The position numbers were made by a program, and so were the translations under genes. From Lotus japonicus (taxonomy: Eukaryota > Streptophyta > Magnoliopsida > Fabales > Fabaceae), in contig NC_080044.1 of assembly GCF_012489685.1 (NCBI RefSeq), forward strand, positions 71,038,732 to 71,102,731: 64,000 nucleotides of DNA, in the 5' to 3' direction. Shown in pieces: positions 43,966-56,319 of this stretch. Every line of letters begins with the position of its first letter. The first letter of the stretch is position 1. A model generated the notes under the pieces. It searched no databases. It was not told where the DNA came from and saw nothing but the letters and a program-made list of their open reading frames with translations.

Positions 43966-46389
43966 GCACAAAACCTTGGAGCTATTCTTTCTTTTTCCAC
44001 TTGCATAAGAATATATATATTTTTTGCATATATTTTATCAAAGTTCGTGTAGAAGAATTGGTACAATCTGGTCTTAGAGCCAATGTAGAAAAGCTGGTCT
44101 GAGCTTTTCATCAGCATTTGCAAAGGTATTATAGAGATTAGAGAACGGGGATAGAGTGATATAAAAAAAAGTGAGAATTGCCAAACTTTTATGATGATTC
44201 ATAAAGTATATTCAATTTATTGGTGGTGCTGTCCCAGTTGGATTGATTACCACCTCATTGTAATTTTCAATCTAAAATGCTTGCACCCCATTTAAAAGCT
44301 GTACAGAGGGTAGTATAAAGGGGGGAAAGTTTTCATTTGACTACAGATTAGAATCCGAAAGTTTGTATGATTTAGTGTTGTTGTTATGGTTGGATCTCCA
44401 TCATTACCCACTTGATTGGCCTGTTTCAATTCAACTTGTTGGAATTACACTCAAGAATTCCAAGCTTAGATAGTTGTAATGGCATCTACATTCTATGGGG
44501 CTATGGGCTGAGCCCCAACAATGATATATACACACCTCCTTTTTTATACACTTCATTTCCACCTATTTTTATCTCTATCTCTCTCCTCTTATCACTCATC
44601 ACATCTTATACTTTTTCTCTTACTTTTTTCATTTTTTCCTATCTCTCTCCTCCTCCATCTCATTCCACCTCATTTTTGAGGTGTCAACAAATAATTATCC
44701 GGCTGAGCCCCCTATTCTTAATATTACTGGAACAATACAGGAAAGTTCAAATTTCCCAACTGATGTTAAGTTAGAAAGAAATTATTGTTTTCTTAAGATT
44801 ATTAGTTGCAGTGGTAGTGGTTGTTGGTTTAATGTACTGCTATTACATTTTTTATTTTATTTTTGTGAAAAATGAACTAATCGAAAATTACAGAAGTATA
44901 TAACTTTCTAGTTCTGCTCCTGATACTGTAAATTGTTAAATAAATGACATTGGTTATGCCCAAGATTTTTAAAGGAATAATGGTCTTGCTAATTAACCTA
45001 AAGCACAGCACATTTGAGTGGATAAAAGTGAAGTTTCCTTGCAAGCCTTAACTTTTACGAAGTTTGGCATCAAAATTATGTTTGGGATGTGTTTCATATT
45101 GAGAATGCATCATGTATATTTGGAAACCAATTTTTTTTTTCCGATGAGAAAACATACTCATACGAACTAATGAGAGAAAAACTAACAAGTTAGGTGTTCT
45201 GTTCGCTTGAAAGTTCTTTTAGAACAACTCAGCTTTCCACAATATTTTTATATTAGAATACATGCATATTACAAATTATAAACTACAAGAATTTAACAAT
45301 CCATAGAATTTTTTTTACATAGGAGAGGAAAATTCTTAAAAAATATTAGTACTGTTATAAATAAATTATTACAAATAATCTAAAAATTGTAAAAAGAATA
45401 TCCTATGGAAAGGAGGTAGTATTTTTTTTTAATTGTAGAAAATTAGGCAAAAGTAACTTACCAATAAAGATATAAAAAGAGTTTTTTCGTTTCACTCGGT
45501 CGCTCACGATACCACTTTTTGCTATCTAATTTTAGTACAATGTACTACTACTATAAGTGTTGATTATCCACCACTTGTTTTCAAAAAAACACGGCTGTCT
45601 TATTATGCACACTTGGCTATTAGAAATTAAGAGTTCACTACTCTTAAAGCATGTAAACACATTAAATGTTTTGGTTTATAACTCAAGTCTAGCTTATTAT
45701 TAGAAATTTAATTAGTCTATGCCAACAAAACCTAACTCTCGTCTTGCTTTGGTGATTAACAGCTAATCTCATTTATGGCTTTGGTTATCCTGGTGCCGTC
45801 CAGCTATCCTTAACCAGTGCCATTTTTTTCTACAAATTTTGAAAACGTGAAGGTAGTTTACTAGCGTGTATATCTATTTCTCAGTTTATTTTTGTTGCAT
45901 TACACAAATGTATTGAACTCTTTATTATGTTTTTAATATTACTATACATATTAATGGACGTTTAAATCACTACAAGTCTACAGGAAAATTCGGCCATTAA
46001 TGTAAAATCTAAATTAAATTATATAAACCAGTAAATAAATATTTATTTTGATATTATTTAATTTACATTTTTCGAGCCATTAACTCTTTCAATTTTCAAC
46101 TAGCTAGCTAGTGGCTTTAAGCTGAAATAACAAACTTTTGAACTTTCATAGTATTTCCCCTAGTATAGCAAGTGATTAGTAGCATCACTCCACAGAACTT
46201 AAAAGGCAAAAGTTATTGATAGTTGAGATTACATTAATTATGAGCACTACACCGGCCAATAGAATTATTATCTTTCATACAAGTTTGAAATTTTGGCCAA
46301 CGTTAATGGATAGGAGAATCTCCAATGTACATACGATAAAGACGTTTGTCTGAATGTATGGCACGTATGTGCTATCGATCCTTACACTC
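43966..46389. other. Kinase 3' UTR and intergenic region
   Basis: The first few hundred bases are probably kinase 3' UTR. About 44,533-44,690 is a TC-rich stretch bounded by ACACCTCC and GAGGTGT, possibly a short MITE. The rest is AT-rich without a recognisable gene. Confidence 0.45.
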
Positions 46390-46397
46390 TATAAATA
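46390..46397 (+). promoter_or_regulatory. TATA box of the glycine-rich protein gene
   Basis: TATAAATA lies 78 bp before the chosen start codon. It lies 3' of the upstream in-frame ATG at 46,354, which is why I start the protein at 46,468. Confidence 0.75.
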
Positions 46398-46467
46398 CAT
46401 GTCCTTGCCAAACTTCATCTTCATCACAAGCAAAGCAAAAAAAAATCAGGTGTTTTCAGTTGCAAAG

Positions 46468-47286
46468 ATGGGAAAATCACACGTTGGACTGATACTCGCA
46501 GTGCTACTAGTGATAGGAGTATCAGAATGTCGAAACATTCAAAAAAATGGTAGTGTTGGTCATCTGGATGGTGCTGGTGGTGATCCTAGTGTTGGTGGAG
46601 GAGTAGGTGGAGATCCTGGAGTTGGGTATGGTGGTCCTGGTGGAGAAGGTTATGGTTATGGTGGCGGAATTATTGGTGGCGGTGGAAGTGCTGGTGGAGG
46701 AATTGGTGGAGATGGAGGGTATGGTCCTGGTGGGGGAGGTGGAGGAGGAGGAGGTGAAGGGTATGGTCCTGGTGGAGGTGGAGGTACTGGGTATGGTCCT
46801 GGTGGAGGAGGGCCGTATGGACCTGGTGGCGGAGCAGGAGGAGGGCCATATGGACCTGGTGGTGGAGAAGGGGGAGGGCCGCATGGACCTGGTGGCGGAG
46901 CAGGAGGAGGAGGTGAAGGAGGAGGGCCGTATGGACCTGGTGGCGGAGGAGGAGGAGGGCCGTATGGACCTGGTGGTGGAGAAGGGGGAGGGCCGCATGG
47001 ACCTGGTGGCGGAGCAGGAGGAGGAGGTGGAGGAGGAGGGCCGTATGGACCTGGTGGCGGAGAAGGGGGAGGGCCGCATGGACCTGGTGGCGGAGCAGGA
47101 GGAGGAGGGCCGTATGGACCTGGTGGCGGAGGAGGAGGAGGGCCATATGGACCTGGTGGCGGAGCAGGAGGAGGAGGGCCGCCGTATGGACCTGGTGGTG
47201 GTAGCGGGTATGGAGGTGGTCCAAGCGGAGGTTATGGTGGTGGCTATGGAGGTGGTCCGGGTGGAGGGTCTGGGGGTGGATATTGA
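46468..47286 (+). CDS. Secreted glycine-rich protein (GPYGPGGG repeats)
   Basis: A single-exon frame of 272 residues. A clean signal peptide (MGKSHVGLILAVLLVIGVSE) is followed by a short linker and then almost pure glycine repeats, built mainly of GPYGPGGG and GPHGPGGG separated by GGG, AGGG or EGGG. Tyr and Pro recur regularly. Such class I glycine-rich proteins are exported to the cell wall, where Tyr residues can be cross-linked. No enzyme domain is present. The DNA has long GGWGGM runs, so copy number of the repeats probably varies between accessions. The reverse and +1 frames also stay open, but only because of the repeat. Exact function is unknown. Confidence 0.9.
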   Translation: MGKSHVGLILAVLLVIGVSECRNIQKNGSVGHLDGAGGDPSVGGGVGGDPGVGYGGPGGEGYGYGGGIIGGGGSAGGGIGGDGGYGPGGGGGGGGGEGYGPGGGGGTGYGPGGGGPYGPGGGAGGGPYGPGGGEGGGPHGPGGGAGGGGEGGGPYGPGGGGGGGPYGPGGGEGGGPHGPGGGAGGGGGGGGPYGPGGGEGGGPHGPGGGAGGGGPYGPGGGGGGGPYGPGGGAGGGGPPYGPGGGSGYGGGPSGGYGGGYGGGPGGGSGGGY

Positions 47287-50172
47287 AGTAAAATATTTAG
47301 AATGAATGCTTATACTATATTATACTATATATTTTTGAAATGTAATGCTGATTCATAAGCAACAACATACTATAATGAAATAATGATCACGTTCTCTACC
47401 AGGCATGATAATCTTCTTATTCTTCTTCCTTATCTTAATTATTACAATCTTTTAGCTTAGTTATCCTATATTGTGATTAGCATAATAAAAGCAGTAGTAT
47501 TATTTGCTAAACCAATATCAATTTTAGCATGTTTCGGGTTATAAAAGTTAATCAACAAACCAAACCAACTCGCATCATCGCATTGGTATAATTTCAGTTT
47601 GCCTGTGAAGGGATCGCAACTATAAGAAGAAAATATCATCTTCACACATATATGCTTGCCTTTAGAACTGAACCTGGGCCGGGTACAATATTCTGATCTG
47701 AGCTCGACCTTCTTGGTGTTTTGCATGAAAACTAAATATTCATAATTTGACAGCTTATATATATGCAATAAAAAATAATTTCATACTTCTGAAATTTTAT
47801 ACTAATCCGGTACAATTTATCTTTCTTTTTTTCGGCCAAATGGTACAATTTATCTAAATCCCTTATATTATAGTGTCTTTTTTTATATATTACTTCGTAC
47901 GGCCCAATGTAGACCAAACTCAGGTGCACCTCCCCCAAACAAATATCACGCACGAAAGCCCAGATCGATGGGCCTAAGATTAATACAAAAGAAAAGACAA
48001 TTGGTTATTTGGGCCATTATCAAGTCTATTATATTTTGGAGGGGTGTTCACAGTAATTATAAGCAAAGATGCTTAATGAGGAAAAAAAGGGGAATTATAT
48101 ATGTGAAACACTATCCCCCCTATCCCCAAAGGGGCTTAGGCTAATGTGACCCACTCCCTTATCCTAATGTGTTGTTCTATACTTTTATTTATTTTGTTCA
48201 AAAAAACACAAGTACCCTCTAACCAACAACTATGTGTTATCCTTGATGAGGTCCATGACTTATTCTTAATAAGGTTGAGTTTCACACTAAATAAATAAAT
48301 GTGTATATATAATTGCTACATGACCATCCTGTACTTAATAATAATGAAAATCGGTCGCCTTTTGAGAGATGGAAAGCCTTTTAATAGGAGTCATGCTTCT
48401 CTCTCTTCGTGATTTCATCATTTCAAAGCGTAAATGACTATCTTTCTTAGTCACTAGAGAAATCGCACTTTTGGTACTTAGCTTATAGTAGCTTTTTTAG
48501 GTTAAGCAATAGAGGCTTAGCTTTGGATCATCTCTACTTTCAGAAATGAGGATCTGAAGAGCGGTGGATTCTATTTCCTGTACGTAGATGTTGAAACAGA
48601 TTTTTTTTTTCTAAAGTTCATTTAATTTTTTTTTCTTTCGTTTGAAGTCTGCACGGAAGCTATCCATTGTTAGGGTAATTAGTGGATATATAAGAGCATA
48701 CTTGAATCAGAATCATGGGAATTGAAAGTATAGTCGATCTTGATCATTTCTACCAACCAAAAGCTCATGTCGCAACGAATCGCATGTAGAGATATTGATA
48801 AGATACATTCACTTCATTATTTAATGCGTGTCAAATTGACTTTGATACGAATTTAATTAAGGGTTTGGCTGAATCATGAAACTACCCTATAGGAAGTTCT
48901 AGTATTATACTATGTACAAGCACGTGAAACCCATACATTTCTTCTACTGAGCCCTGACAATCATGAAGAAGTAGAAGAAAGCGCATAATTTGGGACTTTA
49001 GATGTTAGAAAGTCTTATTCTATAAATGCACATTAAATCAAAGTCAATATCAAAAAGTCAAAAATATTAAAAATTAAATGTTCAATTCCTTTATACTCCC
49101 TTCCCTCCCTTGCTTCCATTTTTTTTGTAGTTTTAAGATGTAGTACAAGAATTAAAAAATATAATTAATACTAACTTATTAATTTCATGAAATTTTAATT
49201 TTATTTTATTATATTTACATATATACCTTATTTCTCACATATCTTGATTTTTTTAATCTCATACATATTATTCTGATTTTAATTTCAATTTCTCTCTAAA
49301 ATTGCTAAGATCAATTATAAATGAGATGAATGTAATCGAAAAATGGGGAAATCCAACATTAGTTATAAACTTCATTGAAAATTGATTTGTTTAAACACCG
49401 ACTTAAAATATAAGAACAAGAACAAGATTATAAGAAATCAAATAATTTTATATGATGTATTTAGTTAAGTATACAAAAATAGAGTGGTCTCTTTAGCTTA
49501 TGCTTGTTGGTTGGTGACTAATTTAAAAGATAAAAATAAAGGTGAGAACTAATGTGATCATTTATAAGACTAATTTAAAGAGAAATCATGTGATGGCTCT
49601 ATTGCTATTATATCACGTCCACAATGTAGATACCATTTCAATGAAAACCCTTTTTAAGGTTGGGATGAATTTGGGAATTCACCAAAGAAATCCTATATGA
49701 TAAAGTTGACCCAAAAAAGAAGATAAATAATTTTTTTTTTTGACTTTGTTAGTTGAGGATAGGGCAGGTTTTGGGTCCAACTGTCCCCATGACAGTTTAC
49801 GCGGTTCTGAACATGAAGTGAGACATGTTCAACTGGTATGGTGCACACTCATTCCCTACTGTTCATACTTCATAGCACTCAATCATCCCATAAAACCTTC
49901 TACCTATTGTATGGCCACCATTTTTCCATGTGCTTGCTGCACACAATTAATTAAGAACGAATAATACATTTAATAGAGAAGCCAAAGAAATGTGAAAATT
50001 CATTGCTTTTCAACTTTTAACAACCTCTTGCGTTGTAGATAGAACAGAATTTAAAGCTGAGTAGCTTGTGAGCAAAATGCATAAGCTCTGATTTCAAAGT
50101 GATGCTTGCACATAATTTCACAAATAAATTAACATCCTAAAATCACATGATCACTAAATTTGAGAGAAAATG
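47287..50172. other. Intergenic region between the glycine-rich protein and the Stowaway MITEs
   Basis: About 2.9 kb of AT-rich DNA. Small frames at 47,466-47,953 and 49,740-49,964 show no recognisable domain, and I see no element with clear ends. Confidence 0.5.
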
Positions 50173-50174
50173 TA

Positions 50175-50479
50175 CTCCCTCCGGTCCTATTTATAAGCAA
50201 CAAAAAAAAAATTCACATAGTTTAAGAAATGTAGTTAAACTAGATAAAATGCATTAAATTTGTCTTAAATTAAAATGAATTTCCAAAATTACCCTTTGTT
50301 ATTAGTGTTGGAAAGTGGAAAAGAGAGAGAATAATTAATGAGACACATTTTACAAGTTAGAATTAATAAGGGCATCATTGGAAAAAATTAATTAATATAG
50401 CTCAAACTTTCATTTGGTTCTTATAAAAAGGACCAAGATTTTTCTTCTCTTTCATGCTTATAAATAGGACCGGAGGGAG
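50175..50479. mobile_element. Stowaway-type MITE 1
   Basis: TIRs CTCCCTCCGGTCCTATTTAT and inverse, flanked by TA on both sides (50173-50174 and 50480-50481). About 305 bp, no gene. This matches the Tc1/mariner-derived Stowaway class. Confidence 0.9.
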
Positions 50480-50504
50480 TATTGTTAACACCTCTCATAT
50501 ACTA

Positions 50505-50782
50505 CTCCCTCCGTCCCTAATTATAAGCTAACATTGAGACTTTTTTTGTGTCACTAAATATAAGCTAACCTTGCAAAAGTTAATATTTCTTTCCATATTC
50601 ACCCTTGCATTTATTGGTAGTGGAACACCACCATTAGTAGTACAGTGATGAAAAAGTGTTATCATAAATAGGGGTAAACATAGAAAGTTGTACATTTTTT
50701 TTTAAAAACCAATGTATCAATTAAGGCTTTCTTAATAAGTGTGATTTTTACAACTTTAGCTTATAATTAGGGACGGAGGGAG
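50505..50782. mobile_element. Stowaway-type MITE 2
   Basis: TIRs CTCCCTCCGTCCCTAATTAT and inverse, flanked by TA. About 278 bp. A related subfamily to MITE 1, only 25 bp away. Lies about 300 bp upstream of the GDSL gene. Confidence 0.9.
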
Positions 50783-51078
50783 TATAATTTATTCCCTCTA
50801 ACGAAACCGTCACCGCTAGCAGTTCTACACTTCTAAAATCAGGTCATTTAATGTTGCCATATGATTTGCTATTATGATAGTATATATTAATCCAATAGTA
50901 TATTAGCTGGTGGCAATGTCTTGTGCACATTATAAAGCTCCTTGGTTTTGGCACATTTTATTAGCAAGAGGATACATAGAATATCAGAGTATCCTGATTC
51001 AGAACTTCAATATTACAGTGATTAGTTTATCATACACTTACATTTTCAAAAAAAAGAAAGTTTATCATACACTTCCTA

Positions 51079-52909
51079 ATGGGGATAGATTTGAATAGGG
51101 TCACCATTGTTGAGATTGTACTTAGAGTTTTCATATTCTTAGTCTTCTTTAGGATATCAACTTCAGATGATCTACCTGCAAATTTTGTATTCGGAGATTC
51201 TCTAGTTGATGTTGGAAACAATAACTACATTGTTTCGTTCTCAAAGGCTGATTTTTTACCCAATGGCATTGATTTTGGAAGACCAACCGGGAGGTTTACT
51301 AATGGAAGAACCATTGTCGACATCATGGGTAAGAAGTACTAGCTATCTTACTTTTGAGAGTGTGTTTGCATATCAGATGAGCATAACGAACTTTAACCTC
51401 AATCTATATAAGTGTTTTTTCACTTTTTATCTGAAATGGTTTTTCTTGCACTACACCAGGTCAAGAATTGGGTTGTGGCCTCACCCCACCTTATTTGGAA
51501 CCCACTACAGTTGGACCAGTGGTTCTGAAAGGTGTCAATTATGCCTCTGGTGGGGGTGGAATTCTCAATTTCACCGGAAAAGTCTTTGTGAGTTTTCTCC
51601 TTGATCAGTTGCTGTAATTTAACTAACCTCATACTTAAGTATCCTCTAATATTGAAACTTCACAAGATATTATCGTGTTGAAAGATGAACATAATGTTTC
51701 ACTTGACATTATCAGGTAACATGAGAGGGTCCTAATCACGTTGCAAGGATAATAACATGTGTTATGTAATTTGATTTATAGGTGGGAAGACTCAACTTAG
51801 ATGCACAGATTGACAATTTTGCAAATACCAGACAGGACATAATCTCTAACATTGGACCTCCTTTGGCTCTCAATCTATTCAAAAAGGCATTGTTTTCTGT
51901 AACAATAGGCTCAAATGATTTCATTAATAACTACTTAACACCTGGAGTCACATTTTCTGAGCATGGTTTTTCATCTCCAGAACTCTTTGTGGCCTCCATG
52001 ATAGCAAGACTCAGATTACAGCTCACAGTAATATTATTTCTCAGAACTTACAATTACAATTCTTGCTTCTAACTATTTTGTCTAAGTAAATTTTGTTGTG
52101 CATTGGTGGTAACATTTTTACTTGCCATCTGCAGAGGCTATTCAATCTGGGAGCCAGAAAAATTGTTGTGGCCAATGTGGGGCCTATTGGGTGCATACCA
52201 AATCAGAGGGATACAAATCCAACTGCAGGAGATAGCTGTGTCACTTTCCCTAATCAGTTAGCACAGTTATTTAACATCCAGTTGAAGGGTCTAATTGCAG
52301 AGCTCAGTTCAAATCTGGCAGGTTCATTGTTTGTATATGCAGATGTCAACCACATATTAGAAGATATACTCCAGAATTATGCAGCATTTGGTATGTGTCT
52401 GGGGTGGCAATTATATAATATTAGAATTTTTCCATACACAACTAACTCAATTGGTACAAGACTTGTGTGTCTAAGGTACTTAGCCTTCAGGCTCGATCCC
52501 GAGGACCTTAGGTTAAGTACTGGTCCTAGGATCGAGTCTAGCAAAAGTAAAATACTCACTATGGAGGGTGAAGAAATGTCTTGTGACCTTGCTTTAGAGG
52601 GTCTATAAATTAGAATTTAGAATCTTAAATTTGCAGGGTGTGTTTTGAACTAATCAAGGTTTATTTTGATTGTGTGTGGGGTCAGGTTTTGATAATCCAT
52701 CTTCAGCTTGCTGTTACATGGCTGGGCGGTTTGGGGGTCTGATCCCGTGTGGTCCAACATCAAAGGTTTGTTGGGACCGATCAAAGTATGTGTTCTGGGA
52801 CCCTTACCATCCTACTGATGCTGCAAATGTTATCATCGCTAAGCGCCTCTTGGATGGTGGCTCTAGTGATATTTGGCCAATGAATATTCGCCAACTTTAT
52901 CAATTATAA
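51079..52909 (+). CDS. GDSL esterase/lipase
   Basis: Exons 51079-51328, 51460-51587, 51782-52027, 52135-52390 and 52686-52909 join to 367 residues. The N-terminus has a hydrophobic signal segment (VLRVFIFLVFFRIS). Block I is ANFVFGDSLVDVGNNNY (nucleophile Ser), block II includes VNYASGGGG, block III is TIGSNDFINNY, and block V is FWDPYHPTDAAN with the Asp-x-x-His pair. Conserved NVGPIGCIPNQR and CCYMAGRFGG also fit. Members are secreted SGNH hydrolases acting on lipid, cutin or acetyl esters; the substrate here is not predictable. The five-exon structure is typical. The large fourth intron carries a SINE-like insertion. No broken sites. Confidence 0.94.
52430..52608 (+). mobile_element. SINE-like insertion in GDSL intron 4
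   Basis: 179 bp flanked by a 10-bp direct repeat ATTAGAATTT (52420-52429 and 52609-52618). Its left part has an A-box-like AACTCAATTGGTACAAG and a B-box-like GGCTCGATCCC, as in tRNA-derived SINEs. No clear poly-A tail. Confidence 0.5.
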
Positions 52910-53435
52910 ACTTGTTTCTTCTGCTGAAAATGGGTGTTTAGAGATTGATTCCTTAGTAGATTTACATTTTCTGATTAGTACAGGAAACAATTATATTGAT
53001 AAATGTCTATAGCAATTGAAGCAAAGATGACATTTGCTGCTAGGGAATTGTCAAAGTGCCTCTTGAAACCTCAAAGCTGAAATATGGCTAACTGATATTG
53101 CTAGGTATTGCTGATATTTTAAGTCATTTTACATTAACTTAATAAACTAAACAAAGTTGTCAGAACTGCTGAATACAACGAAAATAAGCGATATGAAGCA
53201 CCGATATCAACATGTAATTGTAATAAACGAGCCAGATTGTAATAAAAAACCATTTAATGAAACCAAAAGAAATCTACTAACAATTTCAGGGCATTAGGCA
53301 AAAACTAATTCCACACTGAAAATCAAGTTGCTAACAGAAAAAGGAAAGCTAAACTTAACAGAAAAACTAATAACAGAACTTACTAATATTTCCTTAACAG
53401 GGTCTCTCATCATCTTCTCCTCCCTCATCGTCATC
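52910..53435. other. GDSL 3' UTR and spacer
   Basis: Convergent 3' ends of the GDSL gene (+) and serpin gene (-). No other feature recognised. Confidence 0.5.
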
Positions 53436-55845
53436 TTAATCATTTTTACGTGTCCTCTTCCTCTTTGGTGGAACCTCAGCCTTATGATCATCGTCGCCAT
53501 CTTTCTTCTCCCCATTCTTCTCTGATTTAAAATCACTAGACTTTTTCTTCAACCTCTCAGCATTTTCTACCGTGCCAGACCGCTTTTTCCTTCCCAAATC
53601 CACCTAAAACATTTTATGTGTAAGAGTAACTCAAATGCTTAAAACGCAACAAAATGAAATTATACTTGCAGTATATTGACGATACAATAATGCAACACTA
53701 AACATAATGCTAAACCTGGAATAGTACTAAGCTTCTCAGATGTCAAAATCCTCAAGAGGTTTAAACTTTAAAGTGCGCTATCCATTAATAATTACAAAAA
53801 TTCTGATGAACATGAACTAAGATCTAAACTCTCCTCTCTCTGGGTCTCTCTTTTATATATCGTTACTAAGTACATGCTGATGCATATAATTCTAAAAAGA
53901 ATCTATGTAAGACTGAAAATAAAAAGGGAAAAGGATACACCACAGAGTAGAAGTAAAGCCCCATCACAATAGGAAGGAATAAAGTTGTAACATGACCGAG
54001 AAAAAAAGTTTCAAACAGTTAGGAGAATTTTTTATTTGTTCACTATACAAAATGCAGTAAAACCTGCCATGAGTGGCATTCAAGTTTGCTTGAGATGTAA
54101 AACCAACATCATACTAACCACACAAACGTCCTCATTTAATGACAATTGAAAGTAATTAAAAGTAAAACAAGAAATAGAAAATACAACATGCTTACTCCAA
54201 ATATTTTTTTTTCCAATTTAATGACAATTGAGAAACTTCTGCATTTGGGTCAACAGTAACACTATCACAATATAAAAAAAAAATGTAGTAATGAAAAAAA
54301 CACTACAGAACTACTGCTAAACAAGATTGGTTCAATCAAATAGCTTTTATAAGAACGGACTGTTACACTACAAAATCAAAAATTCAACAGACACTTGTAT
54401 CGGTGGTCCTTCCACGGTTCCACCATTTTAAACTATTACATAACAGCATAATAAAGAAAATCATGAACTATCCTAATTACAAAATACAATCAGATATTGA
54501 GATTGCTAACCTTCACCGGCGTGGTTGCTTCATCTGCTCCACCAAGAGGGCGGAGCACCTGCCCAACAAAGAGGATGGTTCCAGTGAAATCTTCTCTGAT
54601 CAAGAATATGAAAGGGTGGTCGGCTACAAATTCTATACCCGGTGGTGTACAACCTCCTCCTCCTCTCAAACTTATATATGCGGCAGCCGCAGCTTCGGTG
54701 CCGTTTTCATGTACCTTAATGAAAGCTTTCTGAAATATGCTTTCCACGTATAATTCATCCAAAGGAGAGTTCACCTCCACCATTTTTGTAAAGTCCGCAT
54801 CTCGTTGAGAGAAAGGCGAAGCCACTCCCAACTCCTTCAGCATATCAGAAGCTTCAAATTCAAAAGAAATCTCGAATCTCGGAACCTTAAAGTCACTCAC
54901 TTGCACTTTTTCCTGAGGAAGCTTGCCTTCCAAGAAGGCAGATTCTGAAGCCATCTTTCCAATTAAATCTGAAAGTCCGTCTCTAGCATCCGGAAGTAAA
55001 ATGTACATGGAAAACCGGCATTTTTTATCCGTACCTTGTTTATAAGAGAGACGGAGGACTTTGAAACCATCAAAAGCCCTAATATACTGATCATGGTAGT
55101 GTGTCATAAAGGGAACGCTCACCGATGTGCCATTAAGGAGGTGAAAATCACGATAGTGTGAATACAAAGCATCTTCAAACTTGTGTTCCCACTCACCCTT
55201 GAAGTGCAGTGCATTTGCAAGGATAAGCCTGGTTTCTTTGTTCACTGCACCGCGAGAAAGAAGCTCTTTAATAAGGCCATTAGTCTCCTTTTCAACCCAG
55301 GAATTCACTTCATCACACACCTGATCAGCCTTTAAAACCACATCAAAATCAAAATTAATATATTTTCCATAAACAATTTTATCTACGGATTTTTAATAGT
55401 TCAATTAAAAAAAATATATATGTGCATGAAAAAGTGATGGTACCTTGTTCTGAAAATCAACTGAATCGAGAGTGGCTTTGTAATGAGTGGCCACAAGTTG
55501 TTTAAAAGAATGAGTAAGGGAAAGCGATTTATCAACCCACATTCCATTGGCAAATGACAGATGATGTGAAGGAGGAGTAGCAACATCGTCGTTGTCGGAG
55601 AAGACACCGGAGATGACCTTCGAGAAGAAGGTGTTGAGATGGTCAACGGAGTCAGATCGGAGGAAGGAAAGAAGCTCGTCAAGTGTGCCGCCTTGTGCAC
55701 CAGCGGCGATGACGCTGAGAGCAACATGAAGAGACAAGGGTGAAAAGATGATGTTCTCATTCTGGTAATCTTGTTTTGAGAACAAATGCTTTGTGAAGCT
55801 GAGAGCAACGTCTTGTTGGCACCTGGTTGATTTTTCGAGCGCCAT
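53436..55845 (-). CDS. Serpin (plant serpin-ZX type) with a predicted Lys-rich C-terminal exon
   Basis: Minus-strand exons 55444-55845 and 54511-55329 give 407 residues, the full serpin fold: ENIIFSPLSLHVALSVIAAG near the start, LILANALHFKGEWEHKF and KGLS-like helices in the middle. The reactive loop is near GTEAAAAAYISLRGGGG, with Leu-Arg before Gly as in many plant serpins, then FVADHPFIFLIREDFTGTIL. Plant serpins trap proteases such as papain-like enzymes and metacaspases. A donor at AAG/GTTAGC (54510) can splice in phase to an exon at 53436-53603 coding 55 residues ending PPKRKRTRKND. This adds a nuclear-type basic tail (462 residues). Without splicing the protein ends six residues later, VSNLNI. 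The first exon-intron structure is firm, the C-terminal exon is inference. Confidence 0.82.
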
Positions 55846-56319
55846 TTTTACTCTGGTTTTCGAATGAGAGAGGGTAAGCAGCACACGCAGTAGTTATAGG
55901 CGGCACCATAATACACATACCTAATTTTGAAATTAATGACAGTAATTTGTTGTGATTTCGTGATCAAATTTCAAATCAGTTTAATATTTTACTTCCGTGA
56001 TTTCATAGTAAAAGTCAATTTTAAAATATTTTGGTAACTCTTTTGTTTAAGTAATTGAGTTGTGTTATTGTAACAAACATCTAGAACTATGGGTGTTTTA
56101 TCCAATCAAATCAAATAAAAACTGAAAAAACCGATTAAAAAACCACAATCCAATCAAAGGGTCAGATTAGAAAGTGTCCTGCTTGTATTCTACTCTGCAT
56201 AGTGCATAGATTATAAATAATAGGCTTTACCACTTGCCCCTGCAACTCTAAGTAGTAGTACTGAAAAATAAGGAGGGTGAAAATTGAGAAATTACCTCAA
56301 TCTGAAGCTGCTCTTATAA
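55846..56319. other. Serpin upstream region
   Basis: Promoter-proximal DNA of the minus-strand serpin. No clear TATA box found. Confidence 0.4.

Noticed and set aside
46522..47305. Long frames on the other strand and in the +1 frame over the glycine-rich gene
   Set aside because: They stay open only because of the repeated GGN codons; the signal peptide and TATA box support the plus-strand glycine frame.
50175..50782. One 600-bp element with inner repeats
   Set aside because: Each half has its own complete TIR pair and TA target duplication, so these are two MITEs.
52435..52520. A true tRNA gene in the GDSL intron
   Set aside because: A- and B-box-like motifs are present, but no cloverleaf could be drawn and a target duplication flanks the unit, which favours a SINE.
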